Shown piece after piece: positions 1-11,385 of a DNA stretch of 64,000 bases. The first letter of the stretch is position 1. Each line of letters opens with the position of its first letter. The stretch spans positions 138,612,001 to 138,676,000 of the forward strand of contig CM060831.1 of NCBI GenBank assembly GCA_030762175.1, in the 5' to 3' direction. The stretch is from Metallyticus violacea. Lineage: Eukaryota; Arthropoda; Insecta; Mantodea; Metallyticidae. Under the pieces are notes generated by a model, which saw only the letters and a program-made list of their open reading frames with translations, did not search any database and was not told the DNA's origin. The position numbers and the translations under genes were made by a program.

Positions 1-749
1 ATTGTAACACTATCGAATGAAATAGTTTTCTTTCACAATCATTTACACCGCTGTTGTGTCTCAGTAGTTAAACACAAAAAAATTAAGCTTTTCTTTATGT
101 CCAAGTTCAAACAACGATAACAATATAAATTGCCAGGCGACCATAAAAATAGATGTGATAACATTACATTTCTCTTTAAAATTTAAAAAACATACGGTAA
201 GAGTGCAAATTCAAAATTTCAGGGGATGATTGGGGTGAGGGGGCTATATCTAACATACATTCAACACTAGTTTTACACTTTCCCCTCAGTATCTAAGTGT
301 GAACTTTTTAGAATTGCAAGTTTGGTAAACTCATATATATATATATATATTTGCCGAAAGCAGTTTAAAAGTTCCAAAGCTTTGGTCACTCTTACCCCTC
401 CCTGTCTTCCATTCAGTTGCGAGCGGGATTTCGACAGAGTGGGACTGTTGTGCTGTGCAATCGAGAATGGAACTTCATTAAATAGCGCAGTAATGTTGTG
501 CAATGGAGAGATATTCACTAAGTCGTTATAATATTCATCTTGAAGGTATACATCAGATAAAGAAAGTTGCTTCCTGGCAGCTCGGTTCCAACACGGAAAA
601 TAACATTAAAGTTACTACAGAAGTTTATTGAAACATATTTTGTGACTGATCGAAAAAAAATCGTATTGTTCATTAACCCATGGCGCTTGGAATAACTGTC
701 CCTACGTCGAACCCGGAATATGACTTTACTGTCTATCCCTCGTCACCGA
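1..749. other. AT-rich intergenic DNA
   Basis: No gene is supported here. The only structured element is a short TA dinucleotide run near 333-352. Short open frames on both strands around 273-531 show no recognisable protein features. Confidence 0.6.
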
Positions 750-848
750 ATACATTTCTATACAACCTCATTCAGCATGTCAGTTCCCAGACTCTGGAAC
801 TCCCTTCCTCCTGAAGTCAAGAGAATGTTGGGCAATGAAGCAATGTAA
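750..848 (+). pseudogene. LINE ORF2 C-terminal fragment
   Basis: A reading frame ending at TAA (846-848) encodes SVPRLWNSLPPEVKRM. An R-LWNSLP motif is typical of the extreme C-terminus of reverse-transcriptase polyproteins from Jockey/CR1-like non-LTR retrotransposons, where it lies past the RT domain. Nothing upstream in frame looks like RT, so this is a 5'-truncated or decayed scrap of roughly 33 codons. A SINE-B copy starts 10 bases downstream. The clade cannot be fixed from this piece. The match rests on family knowledge, not on an alignment. Confidence 0.55.
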
Positions 849-858
849 ATGTAGATTA

Positions 859-1135
859 CCGCCACGGGTCGCCTAGATCGTTCAGGCGCGAACTCGTGAG
901 TGGGGGACTGGGGTTCGAATTCCACCAGGACCGTCCTCCCTGATTGAGGTTTTTTTTTTCCAGGTTTTCCTTAGTACTCATAAATGGCAAATGCTGGGGA
1001 GGTACCTAAACGTAGGCCTGGAACGCTTTCTTCCTTAGAAAACAAATCCTTTCTCAATTTACCATTACATCTTTGTATCATCAGTGTCCACTGCCTGTGG
1101 TGCCCAGTAATAAAAACGGGCGTTAAATAAAATAA
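859..1135 (+). repeat. SINE-B copy, full length, diverged
   Basis: The tRNA-related head (CCGCCACGGGTCGCC, then a B-box-like GGGTTCGAATTCC) is followed by the family body: CCAGGTTTTCC, then CCTGGAACGCTTTC, then a tail GCGTTAAATAAAATAAA. It aligns by eye over its whole length with the copies at 26621, 47507 and 59653. The head resembles Leu/Ser-type tRNA (GGCCGAG..GTTAAGGCG). Confidence 0.85.
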
Positions 1136-1192
1136 AAAAAAAACATTAAATTGTCATCTCAATTCTGGGAATAGCAACAGTTAATCTCTCGC

Positions 1193-1194
<2 letters not shown>

Positions 1195-1234
<40 letters not shown>

Positions 1235-1290
1235 TTCTTCTTCTTCTTCTTCTTCTTCATCTTCTTCTCCTCCTCCTCCTTTTTCATGCT
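1195..1290. repeat. Compound (CAT)n(CTT)n(CTC)n microsatellite
   Basis: A run of CAT trinucleotides passes into CTT and then CTC units. The minus-strand Asp/Glu-rich open frame over it is a repeat artefact. Confidence 0.95.
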
Positions 1291-1575
1291 TTTCTTCTCC
1301 TCCTTCTACTCGAGAAAAATTACTGAGAACAATAAGAATTATTTCACTATCTTCATCCACTATCTTCATCCACTATATTAAAATATGTAATATTTACATG
1401 CAGTACATATCTTTAATTGGCGATTTATGTATTTTATGTAACTACGTATGTTGTGCTCTATATTATTTGCTATTTTTCCCCCTGGTAGCGTGGAAGAGAA
1501 GGCCTAATGGGCTTAACTCTTGCAAATAAATAAATATATTTGATACCAGAATTATTGGTGCTGGTTTGTAGCCTC

Positions 1576-1682
1576 CTGATCCCCAAAATCTCACGGTTTG
1601 TAATTTTATCTTTGGGGGACACTGAAAAATAAAGTGTGATATATTTATCTCGCACACTAGAGGAACTTAAAACATTCAAGTG
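1576..1682 (+). pseudogene. Tc1/mariner-type transposase C-terminal relic
   Basis: The frame reads NLTVCNFIFGGH followed by a stop. A +1 shift then gives TLEELKTFK. These match the segment around the third catalytic aspartate of insect DDE transposases (PDLTxCDFYLWG ... LEELK). The same LEELKTF text recurs in the minus-strand relic at 27470-27700, so both come from one transposon family. Here the catalytic D is N (CNF). With the stop and frameshift the copy is dead. The rest of the transposon is not recognisable nearby. Confidence 0.55.
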
Positions 1683-3324
1683 CTGGGGAACTGATGTATG
1701 TCATTGATCATTTCCTATGATGTAAATAGTGTACCAGGTAAAGAGCAACGTTTACAGCAACTACTGTAAAGAGGGTGAGTTGTGTATGTTGTACTTAAGT
1801 TTTAAATTGAGATTAAGCTGCGGGGTCTAAGCACCGACCGACTGTATAAAGTATTGGCATTTTTAAACTGTTCTTAAACAACATTTTCATATGGAATAAT
1901 GTTATGACAGAATTCCAAAAGTTTATCTAAATTACCTCTCTAAATATATAGAGAAATAAGTTAACCAAAACTCTTTTGAAGTAAGTGGAATAAAATTAAT
2001 GAAACATGAGTGGTTTTCTATAAAAACATTTCAAAATTAAATTATTATTATTTATTTCACTTTTTATAGCCACAGTTTATTTGTTTTGGCACTCGAGTTA
2101 TTTACATTTCTAAATGCTTCAGGTTAACTAAAAATAGAAAGTTAAACCATTACATTATTAGGCACTGTATCTTTATTTCCATCAGCATCGTTAGTGTATG
2201 AAGGAAGGTACATGAGCTGGCTATTTCGGTATATGATGAACAAACATCTCAAATCTAGTTGTTGCAAAGGCTACAAGTTACTCTGTGCATCAAATGTTCT
2301 ATTTGTCTGAATATGTTATATAGCATTAATCTATACTCAGCATGTAAGGGGAAACACAGAAACTTATGTCCCGCAGGTCTTTTCCGATCTCTCACTGCTT
2401 CGCGCCATAGCCGGAACAGAATGTGCTGGGCTACTTTGCGTGTCAAATTGAGAGTACTCAGATGCGGTTGGGCTCAGCCTTGGTCATGACGTGACGTTTC
2501 CAGCCACCCGGCACAAATCTCTTTCCTTCCCCTCCGCCCTGCACTGTGTTTACACTCGATTTCTTCATCCTCAACGTCTGTCCACGTTTTCACCTCTTTT
2601 TGTTTAGATAAAAAAAGTAAAAATAAAACTAGGTTATCGGATTACTTGCGTTCCCTTTATCCCTTTAGTAACATTTTTAGGGTAAACATGTTTTTGAATG
2701 AGCACTTTCTCTGTATGTTACTTGAAAGATGCCTTAAGCTGTTTACAACGTTGTGTCATCATTCCAGTTTAAAGCAAGCTTAATAAAACTGTTAATTTTT
2801 TTTTTTTCATAATCGTTTTAGATTTAGTGGCGATGTGAGTTGTCGGTGAGTTTATTACATAAATTAAAAACTTGAATTGTATAAGTAAAGAATGCAAGTG
2901 TAGCAGTTCTCTAAAAGGGCAAATATCACCTAATGCTTATGTTATAAGATGGTTTAAAATTGACCTAAAATGGCCTTGTTTTTTTATATTACCCAAACAT
3001 TTCAATGAAAATATTGAATTCCTTATGTAGTTCATATAATTTATGGCATATAATGAACTGTAAACAATTTTCTAATATCATGAATTTATAAGAAATATTT
3101 TATGATAATTACCTATACTATATATAATCGTATAATTAAATGATAATTAAGAAATACTTAATACTCTGGTTAATGATGTGCCCATTTTAATCCTCTCTAT
3201 TTTTCCATTCTTTTCAAAGGACAAAATTATTTAATTAGCAATATGTGTCACTATTGACAGGTTATGCAATCCCTTAAGTTGACAACATCTAGAAACAAAA
3301 CTAATTCTCTGTTAGATAGTTAAG
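1683..3324. other. Intergenic DNA, no gene seen
   Basis: Mostly AT-rich. A GC-richer patch at about 2400-2600 contains TGACGTGACG, which resembles a CRE half-site pair, but no reading frame there looks coding. Confidence 0.5.
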
Positions 3325-3330
3325 TGCATT

Positions 3331-3582
3331 ACCAGAACGGACATTTGCGATTACTAATTCAAAAATCCTGGATTCGATGCCCGGTCAAGTCAAGCGTCTG
3401 GATAAAATTTTCTTTTTGAGTTTTTCCTTACCCTGACAAGGCTTAGATAGCTTTAAGGCGGCAAAAATTCGGAAGCCTTGCGCTATATATTTAATTCATT
3501 TCATCGATCCCTACAGATTACACTTACAGCATTCAGTTCATAACCTACAAATGTCGCGATAAGATCAATGCAGTCAAAGTGA
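3331..3582 (+). repeat. SINE-D copy
   Basis: Aligns by eye with 42740-42990: a tRNA B-box-like GGATTCGATGCCCGG near 3370, then a T-rich GAGTTTTTCCTTACC stretch, a CATCGATCCCTACAG segment and an ending in AATGTCGCGATAAGATCAAT. Two copies sharing head, body and end define a separate low-copy retroposon family in this window. Confidence 0.65.
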
Positions 3583-5171
3583 CACTAAACAAACAGTTTA
3601 AAAAAAAAGGAAACAGTTTTAAATTTTATCTCATTCCGCATTAAGCAGAAGTATACATTCTCGAAGGAAACGAATGTCGATTTTCGGTTGATATGTTCTA
3701 GTACAATGCAAAAGTATTAACGTGTTCAGAAGCGACGGGAGCATGCTTGCATTAAATCCCTGGTTGTATTTCTCTTCAAAGATAGCTATGCTAAATATTC
3801 TCCCTTAAACACCGGAGTGACAGGACACAAATCTTTATAGCCTGAATTTTTGTTAAGGACACGTTTTATTTTTGCTGATACCAATAGACCAATACGACCA
3901 GGAACATTTTTAACGCATCTTTGGTTGTTCTAACTACATTGATAACAATTCGTTAACTATTCTGCATGAAAGCGTGCACTTGAATAAATACCTGGAGATC
4001 TTCTCATGCTCTAAACTTGCGTTATTAGCTAATACGCCTCTTGATTAACGGACACGCGAGGTAGCCGGTTCCAAATGTATCGACACTCCTAAACTCCCTA
4101 CCTGACAACACGGCAATCAAGATGCTTCCGAGATGGGAGTAACTTTCCACCTTTTATTTAGAAATTTAAAAGTGCCTCTTGGTTTTATTCAATTGTAAAA
4201 AGACGGCAATTTTAATAAACTTTCTTTTAATTTTAATTTGTGTAAAGTAACCATTTTCCCTCTCTCAGAAAATTTCTATATTGGGCGTTTTATTCTAACA
4301 ATATTGGGCGTTTAATATTGTTTTATGATCATATTGTTGTAGATATTGTTCCATCGTCATACCTTGAAATGTTTTTATGTTTTGCATTTTGCATGTGACT
4401 TTTATAGCTCGGATCATGACATTTGTTGTCTAGCCTGACTTTTAAGTTGTTAGTTAAATGGACCAAACATTTTGATAAATGCTTGTGAGGGTTTATTCTA
4501 AATATTCTCACGCTGATCATTCATTTATTAAACATTTATCACTGTTGGTATAGTATTGTACTTAATGATACATCAATTTCAATAAGCTACAATTGTGTAT
4601 TTATTGTTTTGAGGCTCTCAATTACCTATGTATAATAAACTGCAGTTGAACTATCTTTAATGTTATCAAGTTAGCTACATTTCTCATTTATAAGTCTGGG
4701 TACCTTTTACTACCACCTCCTTATAGTGACTACGGTACTTATCCTTGGAAAATTGGATAATATATATATATATATATATACGCATATCATTTATAGATAT
4801 ATATGTTTCTCAATAAAATTAAAATACAAAATTGTGAACTAGATGTTTTATGTAGATAGTAATACACATAGAGAGGCGAACGAAAAATATTAAATATTTG
4901 CAAGCCTATTAGGCTTGAAATATGTCTTTTTTTCTTCTTCGTTGAGCCTATTTAATTGTGTTATTTTTCTAAACTAACACATAGTTTACAAGCGTACACA
5001 CACACACACGTCCCAAGCAAAAGATATGTCCACTTGTTACGAAACAGTAGTAGATCCGCGTTTACAAAGTGCTAACAGAGCTTACGTCACAAAAGTAGAA
5101 ACAAATTCCTGATTCAAAGTCAATTCTATAAGTGTAAATACAAGAAAACCACTACATAATGACTTTTTTTT
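3583..5171. other. Intergenic DNA, no gene seen
   Basis: Contains an AT run near 4758-4782, a short AC run near 4998-5010 and a small local duplication of ATATTGGGCGTTT at about 4279-4315. No coding signal is evident. Confidence 0.5.
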
Positions 5172-5236
5172 TAGTTAATTTACGAACGAGCTTTAACATG
5201 TCAGGTCATCAGCGTCCCATTCAATTCAGGATGTGT
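5172..5236 (-). repeat. SINE-A 3' tail fragment
   Basis: Reads as the reverse complement of the family's 3' end (GACGCTGATGACCTGA, then TTAAAG..CGT..GTAAATTAA). Only the last 65 bases or so are present. Confidence 0.7.
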
Positions 5237-5883
5237 ATTCCAATCTTCCAATTACTTCACTTGCGTTGTTTTAGAAAAACAGGAAGTGAAGTAAAATCCT
5301 GCAATGTGGAAGTTGGAAGGTGGAGTTAATTGCTGTGCCTCTTTTATCGAAGTCCACAAGCAACACCCCATTTATGGAACACCGAGGGAACTTGAATCTC
5401 TAGTAGGAAGACTAGCACGTAATATACTTGAGAAGACTGTGCGTTCTGAAAGACAAAGATATTCTTTCTCTGGGTTTTAAACATCGTGTACGACAAAATC
5501 AACAAGGCACGACCTTGGTGCACGTAAACAGTAGACTGCTGAAGATGGGATTGTTAATATTTTCCATATATATGCTTTACTTTAGTTCTTATGAGTGCAA
5601 TGAAGAAACGAAACGAAATAAAATGTGTATTTTGCGAATAACAAGAAAGTACATTTTTAGAAAATAGTGTTAAAAAGGATTTTTACTGACGATTACAAAT
5701 AATGTATTGTTTTATTAACAAGCGACGGTGAAAAACGTAAAATATTTCAGTTATATGGAGGTCTGTTGCAAATTAGAAAAGAATATCTTCTCTGTTTGAT
5801 TAGAATATAATTATTTTTCTTTCTTTTCCACGAAAAAGCAGTTGTTCCTTATACATATAATGAACTGGATATATGATCAACTG

Positions 5884-6100
5884 ATCGATGGATTTTTTCG
5901 GGCGTAAAAGTCCTAAGTATGGCTTCCTTTGGAAGGGAAGTAAAGCGCTGGTCCCGTATCGTAGATTTTTGGCACGAAAAAGAACCTCAAGCCTGAAAGA
6001 AGAGACATCGGAGCAAAATTTATCGGCTGTTTCTCGCCCTGAATTGAATTTGACGCTGATGACCTGAGATGTTAAAGAGTGTCCATAAATAAACCAAATC
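5884..6100 (+). repeat. SINE-A copy, 5'-truncated
   Basis: Starts just after the tRNA head (ATCGATGGATTTTTTCGG) and runs to GTGTCCATAAATAAACC, matching the full copy at 15964-16245. It lies immediately beside a transposase relic. Confidence 0.85.
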
Positions 6101-6119
6101 AACAAATCAACGCCTGTAG

Positions 6120-6617
6120 CACGTAGCAAAATACTCAAAAACAGAACTGTGCGAAAGAGAAAATCACATGAAATGTTCAAAATGTCCTCTGTTAGCACGG
6201 ATACATCCATCAAACAGCCGCTGCATTGACTCCCTGATGCACTGTTGTATCCGTGGAGTCAGGGGCATCCGCAAGGGGGGAGTTCCTCAAAGTTTTTAAA
6301 GTTAATAAATTTTCATTTAATAGCCAAAAACACTAATATTTTAAAATAAAGCATTTAAGGTGAACATAACTGCTTAACGTATATTTTCTTTGTTATTTTG
6401 ATTTTAAAAATTAAGTTGTTTAAATGTTTGGTAAATTTTAATCATCATATACTTTCAAAAATATGTTGCCCCTACGTCAAAAATATTCTGCGGAAGCCCC
6501 TGCCTGGAGTATCTCGCATTATCTGGCCGCCTTGTATAGTAAGCACGAAGGCTCTCCATACCTTCGGCTATCATAGATCATATGAGCATCGGCCAATTCC
6601 GTGTTTGAATACCTCAT
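6120..6617 (-). pseudogene. DDE transposase relic, DUF4817-like
   Basis: Reading leftward from an ATG at 6617, the frame begins with YSNTELADAHMIYDS, the start typical of the DUF4817-type transposase genes common in insect genomes. After a frameshift it gives MESLRAYYTRRPDNARYSRQ. At 6171-6263 the C-terminus appears: RIQQCIRESMQRLFDGC, then RANRGHFEHFM and a stop. The central catalytic part is missing, so the element is an internally deleted or badly decayed copy. The plus-strand 184-codon frame across it is a shadow. Family assignment is from remembered motifs; the break points are seen directly. Confidence 0.65.
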
Positions 6618-6649
6618 TTTACTGTATCTGGAACGAGGTCCGTAAACGC

Positions 6650-8404
6650 ATAGAGCTGACACTACGTGCTCGTGCTACGTCAGACAATGAAGTGAGTAGA
6701 ATAATACGGACGACCAAAACGACAGTGAACTTAGGAACTATGAATAGTTACAACATCCCCAACCCCCATTTAATCAGAGATAAAAGCGAGTGTTTACCTT
6801 CTGTACGTATTAAGCAACTGTTCCATTGTGGGATTATTGCCACAGCTATGCTAAGCATTCCGAACCCATGTGCATATAACATATTTGCACTCTCTATATG
6901 CAAGGAATGTTTTCTCCAATGTTTTGACATACATTTTTGTTACATTCTATAAACAAACGGGGAGCTCTAGAACCGCCATACAATTATTTAAGTTGTATCT
7001 TTCATGACACTGTTTGCATCTAGCAGGGATTTTATAAATGGACAAAATTAGAGGTTATATAAGTACATTTATTTCCTTTAATTTTCTCCGTAATATTTTC
7101 ATTACTGAATGAGCTACATAACTAATATTTAATAGGTAAGCAGTTTACTATATGTTCATTTTCGACTCTACTCGAGTATCCGTATTAAATATATTCTCTC
7201 TCAGCTGTCAATGATTTTTTTCTTGCTGAATTTAGGTAATAGTTCATCTGGGTAAAGTACTTATGCACCCACGGTTTAGCAAAACAAAGAAAACTATTTT
7301 CAGAGGAAAATATATAAGAAATATCTGTAACAAGTTCTAAGTACTCAGATATTGACGATTGTTAAAATTACAGCGTAATGGGTTGTCTCTTGCGGAAAAT
7401 TTTACGGATTCTGGGACACCGTGTGCACATATAGAATGTTAATGAAATATACGGAAATAATTTCAGAGAGTATAGAGATGTCATGTATAAGCAATTTGAG
7501 ATAGTATGGTTCACAACTAAACATAACCCAGTTTTATGGTGTTAAACATTTTGGCACCAGAAGCTGAGAAGTCGGTGTTAAAGCCAAGCCGAGTGAAAAA
7601 TTTATTTAGAATGTGTTTAAAACTGCCTTGCGAGCATAGAAATATCGATTTTCCAGCTCGTTGTCAGCGTTCTCAAGATCTAGAGCCATAAAAATTCCTC
7701 AAATCTCGAACTAATCATTTGACAGTGCGACACTGAACATCAGTTGATTGACTTCTTGCATTACGTAGCTTACTCAGAGGGAGCTCTTTAACTGTATGTG
7801 TGACGTAATGCATTACGTAAGACCTGATGTTCCGCAGGCCGCGGGTTCAATTCCTGTCATGCTTTTAATACGAAGTATTGCGGTGTGCATACTAAATAAC
7901 TGTGAATGAAATTTACTTAATAAATATTGTTGTATTCTCTTCCTCAACAATGAAATAAATTTATTACTAACATGGTGCCTAAAACTGCTATCAGCATTTT
8001 AACTTTATGAATTAATAAGTTAAGATTTAAGTGTATAAATTGAAACAGCTACTTAAAACGTAAGCTAAAAGCTTGTTTATTAACACCTAGTGAAAATAAA
8101 AAATATGACGAACGAGACTGGAAAACAAAAGACTACCTCTCTCTCGAAAGCTAATGTCATAACCATCGCTCTAATGTGATAAGTTCTGAAACCTGCCTAT
8201 GTTATCATTAATTATGCTTTCGAGGGGCATCTTCATTACTCAGTGGCGTACTGGCGCTTTAGAAACTTATAGTCACAGCTTCGAAATTTGAACACTAGGC
8301 CATACGTTTCCTGTCTCAAATTATCTGTTTAAGACACCTCCACACTCTCTGACATTATTTCGGTGTAGTTCATTAACAATTATATATGTATATATAATAA
8401 TAAT
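6650..8404. other. Intergenic DNA with a short palindrome
   Basis: A perfect 16-bp palindrome, ACGTAATGCATTACGT, lies at 7803-7818. Some 30 bases later GGGTTCAATTCCTG resembles a tRNA B box, but no A box or second copy supports a SINE. Otherwise AT-rich and featureless. Confidence 0.45.
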
Positions 8405-8475
8405 TACCTTCCTATTCCAGTGGTTAGCGCTGCTGACTGCCTATCTGGAGATTCGGGTTCGATTCCCTATACCTA
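8405..8475 (+). repeat. tRNA-like sequence, possible SINE head
   Basis: CCAGTGGTTAGCGCTGCTGAC resembles an A-box/D-arm region and GGGTTCGATTCCC is a canonical B box about 40 bases later. There is no convincing acceptor pairing, so a tRNA pseudogene or the head of a single-copy SINE is likelier than a working tRNA. It abuts the 3' side of the mariner relic. Confidence 0.45.
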
Positions 8476-8499
8476 CTTAGGATTTTTTTGAGTTTGGGA

Positions 8500-9255
8500 G
8501 GTCTGGAAGGGGATGCTGATCACATGCACTCCTGCAATACTGCCCTCTATCAATGGAGTCGTGAGACGGAAGTAAAGGAAGCACAATATATAAAGAATCA
8601 TAGCTGTTTTCATGCAATTTTTTGGTTTTAAAAGTTGACTGGAGAAGAGAAAATGGTAAATAATCATGACATTTTCTTTGGGGGAAGGAGGACGGGCCCA
8701 TCTGGCCGTTAATGACGGGCCGCAGCTGGCTGCTAATCCATTCTCCTCGCATGTCAGCAGCCCATCGGATATTCTACTGATGCAACAACCACGCAAAACA
8801 GATCTTAGCTCATGTCACCCTCTGAAGTCATGTCAGCACTTGTGGAACCAGCTACCGAATTTACATCTTTTTCCTAGCCGGTGGAGATGGAGCCCTATGG
8901 TTTTTGCACTGATGTTGAATTGTTGTGCACGTCCTCACAAGTCCGGCTGTTTGTTTCCCTGTCCGTGGCTCATCCTTGAGGTTTTAGTTGACTTCCTGCA
9001 GCTTCTTGAACCATTTTCTACCGTCCGCTCATTCATAGCATCACCGAAGACTTGGCACATTTTTCGCGCCGCTGCAGTTGAACTGTGCCCTTGTTTAAAT
9101 TCACAGACCATACGAGTGCTCACGTTTGACCGCGCTTTTTGAATGCTGGCTAACTCTAGGAAAATTACAACGTGCTGTTTATTGTTTATTGCATAATGTA
9201 TTGGGGAATTGCAATTTTTCTCAAACACACGCTTCACTTGTTTGCTATCTTTCAC
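8500..9255 (-). pseudogene. Mariner-like transposase relic
   Basis: From an ATG at 9255 the frame carries an N-terminal helix-turn-helix region: FKQGHSSTAAARKMCQVFGD, then MNERTVENG. A further frame gives TIGLHLHRLGKRCKFGSW followed by FHK, matching the second HTH and the linker ending WVPHEL of mariner/SETMAR-type transposases. Further left a third frame reads MRGCCISRISDGLLTCEENG, with LLKP downstream, in the place of the IVTCDEKW and LLKPG motifs. The first catalytic D position reads E or is out of register. Stops and shifts make it non-functional. No terminal inverted repeats were identified. Confidence 0.65.
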
Positions 9256-10231
9256 CCAATTCCATCTGTTACAATTCTTTTTTTACGAAAGTCACTGGAA
9301 ACACTAGAATCATTAATTTTTTTCCTGAACTTGCGCTACAGCTGGAGATATATCTTCACTTTTTATTTAATTAAAATCTCCAAGCTTTCTGAAAATGCTC
9401 TTGCAACTTATTCGTGTATAGAAAGCAGGGTGACGAGTCAATGAAAACCTGAAACTACTCTCATTAATGTCAGAATTAAACGGTTAAAATATAACTTTTG
9501 TAAAACATGATTCTGCAGTTATATGTGTTGACATTTATGAATATCGCACTAAACTATTTTAAGGAAACAAATTTCATCGATGTAATGTTAACAATATGAG
9601 TAAAATACTCTGTTTGTTGATAACTGCCAGATATTATAGAGCTTAGGAATGTATGACTTCGTGTCATGAGCAATATTTGAAACTGAATTCTGCCTAGCAG
9701 GTCAGATATCTACAGGTAACAATAGACAATTTGTTACATCCCAATTATGGGCAAAATATTGACCCACAATTTGAAAAACCTGACTTAAAAATGGCCTAAA
9801 AATCCATAAATTGCAAACAACTTGAACATTTTACTAAAATTATCTAAGCCTTTTTAAAATGTTCCAAAGTTAGGAAATGCAATATATAGGCTTTCAGAAT
9901 ATGGATACCATTTACAGAATTTATAAGCAAATGAGTAATATCTCCATCAAAAAGAGGAAAAAGATAACCCTGCTCATTATTTTGGACTCGACTATGAATT
10001 TTGTTGGACTGAGTGCTTCCTCGGTAAAGTCAATAGCGGTCTCTAAAGTCTAGTTCTCTTGCACCGCTCTCACGTGACGTGTTACATTGTCCCTCGTAGA
10101 AACTAAATGTTAGATTTAAAAAAAAAAAGACTGACTTTTGTACCGAAGTAATATACATGTACAACATTAGAAGCTAGTGGTAGCAGGGCCAGATGGCTCT
10201 ACATATATAAGGAACATTAAAGGGGGCGGTG
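9256..10231. other. Intergenic DNA, no gene seen
   Basis: AT-rich sequence; open frames at 9126-9444 run into the transposase relic's opposite strand and show no motif. Confidence 0.5.
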
Positions 10232-10502
10232 AACAGTGTTTAACGCCCGTTTTTACTACTGAGGCAACACAGGATGGACACTGAATAATACACGAGATGA
10301 AATGATAAACTGGGAAAGGATTTCTTTAAAGGTAGGAAGCGTATCAGGCTGAGTATCAAGTATCTCCCCGGCATTTGCCATTTATGAAGACTGAGGAAAT
10401 CCTGGAAAATAACTCAGTTAGGGAGGACGGTCCTGGTGGGAATCGCATCCCAGACTTCCCGCTAAAGAGTCCGCATCTTAACCACCTGGGCCACCCGTGG
10501 CA
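10232..10502 (-). repeat. SINE-B copy (left member of tandem pair)
   Basis: Reverse-complement orientation: tail GTTTAACGCCCGTTTTTACTA at the left, tRNA-related head ending CCACCCGTGGCAG at the right. Full length with moderate divergence. The next SINE-B starts directly after it. Confidence 0.85.
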
Positions 10503-10778
10503 GTTTTTTTTTTTTTTTTGAATGGTGTTTAACGCCGTTTTTGCTAAAGAGGCACCAGAGACGGTGAACACTGATGATGCATGAGATGAAATGATATATT
10601 GGGAAAGGATTTTTTTAAGGAAGGAAACGTTCCAGGCTTAATTTTAGGGTACCTGTCCGGCATTTGCCACTTATGAGGACTGAGGAAAATCTGGAAAAAA
10701 ACCTCAGTCAAGGAGGATTCGAATCCCAAACCTCCCGCTCACGAGTCCGCCCCTAATGACCTCGGCCACCCGTGGCGG
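10503..10778 (-). repeat. SINE-B copy (right member of tandem pair)
   Basis: A T-run (the reversed A-tail) and GTGTTTAACGCCGTTTTTGC start the copy, and CCACCCGTGGCGGT ends it. The A-tail of this copy touches the head of the left copy, so the pair sits in the same orientation with no spacer. Confidence 0.85.
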
Positions 10779-10924
10779 TATGACAGTAATAAGTAGGGCT
10801 AGGGGAGAAACTACCTAGATAAATAAGGTAGCGCGAAGCAGGCTTGAGGAGACGTACAACTACACTTTCTAATACGTATTTCATCTGACTTCACTTCGTC
10901 TGTGTACCAAATCTCAGTTATTAT

Positions 10925-11215
10925 TTTTTTCTTGTTTTTTCCTGGTTGCTTAAACAATGCTGGGATAGATCTTTCTTTTCAAAGAAGTTTTCTCTCTTAT
11001 CATTTCATTTCGTTGGTTTTGTTACAGGGTAGAAAGTTCCAGGACGAGGTGGGTTAGTGCGATAGCTTGCGCTTTGGAAATGTTTCTGCCTCAGCAACTT
11101 CTGAGTTCTCGACTCCTTATGGGGGAAGTTCTACCGGCGTCGGGATGTTCTATCTGGAATCATGTTAGGGACGCTCCCTACGTATGTGTCTATTAGCCCA
11201 TTTGTCTAATAGCCA
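10925..11215 (+). repeat. SINE-C copy, 5'-truncated
   Basis: Matches the SINE-C body (TTTTTTCCTGGTTGCTTAAA, then GTTACAG, then GAGGTGGGTTAGTGCGATAG followed by CTTGCGCTTTGG) shared with 14451-14870 and, reversed, 49055-49443. The tRNA head is missing. Confidence 0.7.
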
Positions 11216-11222
11216 CCCTTTG

Positions 11223-11385
11223 CTGTAGCAACGCTAGCATAACATAATGTGAGTCACATCTGTTTAATGAAAATCATAATATACATTACTGTTGCTTTTC
11301 GGTCCAAGTTTGAAATATATTAAATAGATATCTACTGTGAAAGTGTGTATATATATTTTTGGCACCATCGGCATATTCTAAATAT
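11223..11385 (-). mobile_element. Solo end of the 46-kb Tc1/mariner-type element
   Basis: TGTAGCAACGCTAGCATAAC, then TGAGTCACATCTGTTTA, then CTACTGTGAAAGTGTGTATA and TTTTTGGCACC match, collinearly, the right end of the element at 46017-47889 (from about 47366 outward, skipping the insertion there). Only about 160 bp including the terminal repeat is present, with no transposase. It directly follows a SINE-C 3' end. The strand is given as the direction the transposase would read. Confidence 0.75.

Noticed and set aside
1181..1369. Asp/Glu-rich minus frame
   Set aside because: Translation of CAT/CTT microsatellite.
5428..5667. 79-codon frame as a gene
   Set aside because: No motif and AT-rich composition; length is within chance expectation.
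6398..6952. 184-codon plus-strand frame
   Set aside because: It overlaps, on the opposite strand, a recognisable transposase relic; composition is AT-driven and no domain is visible.
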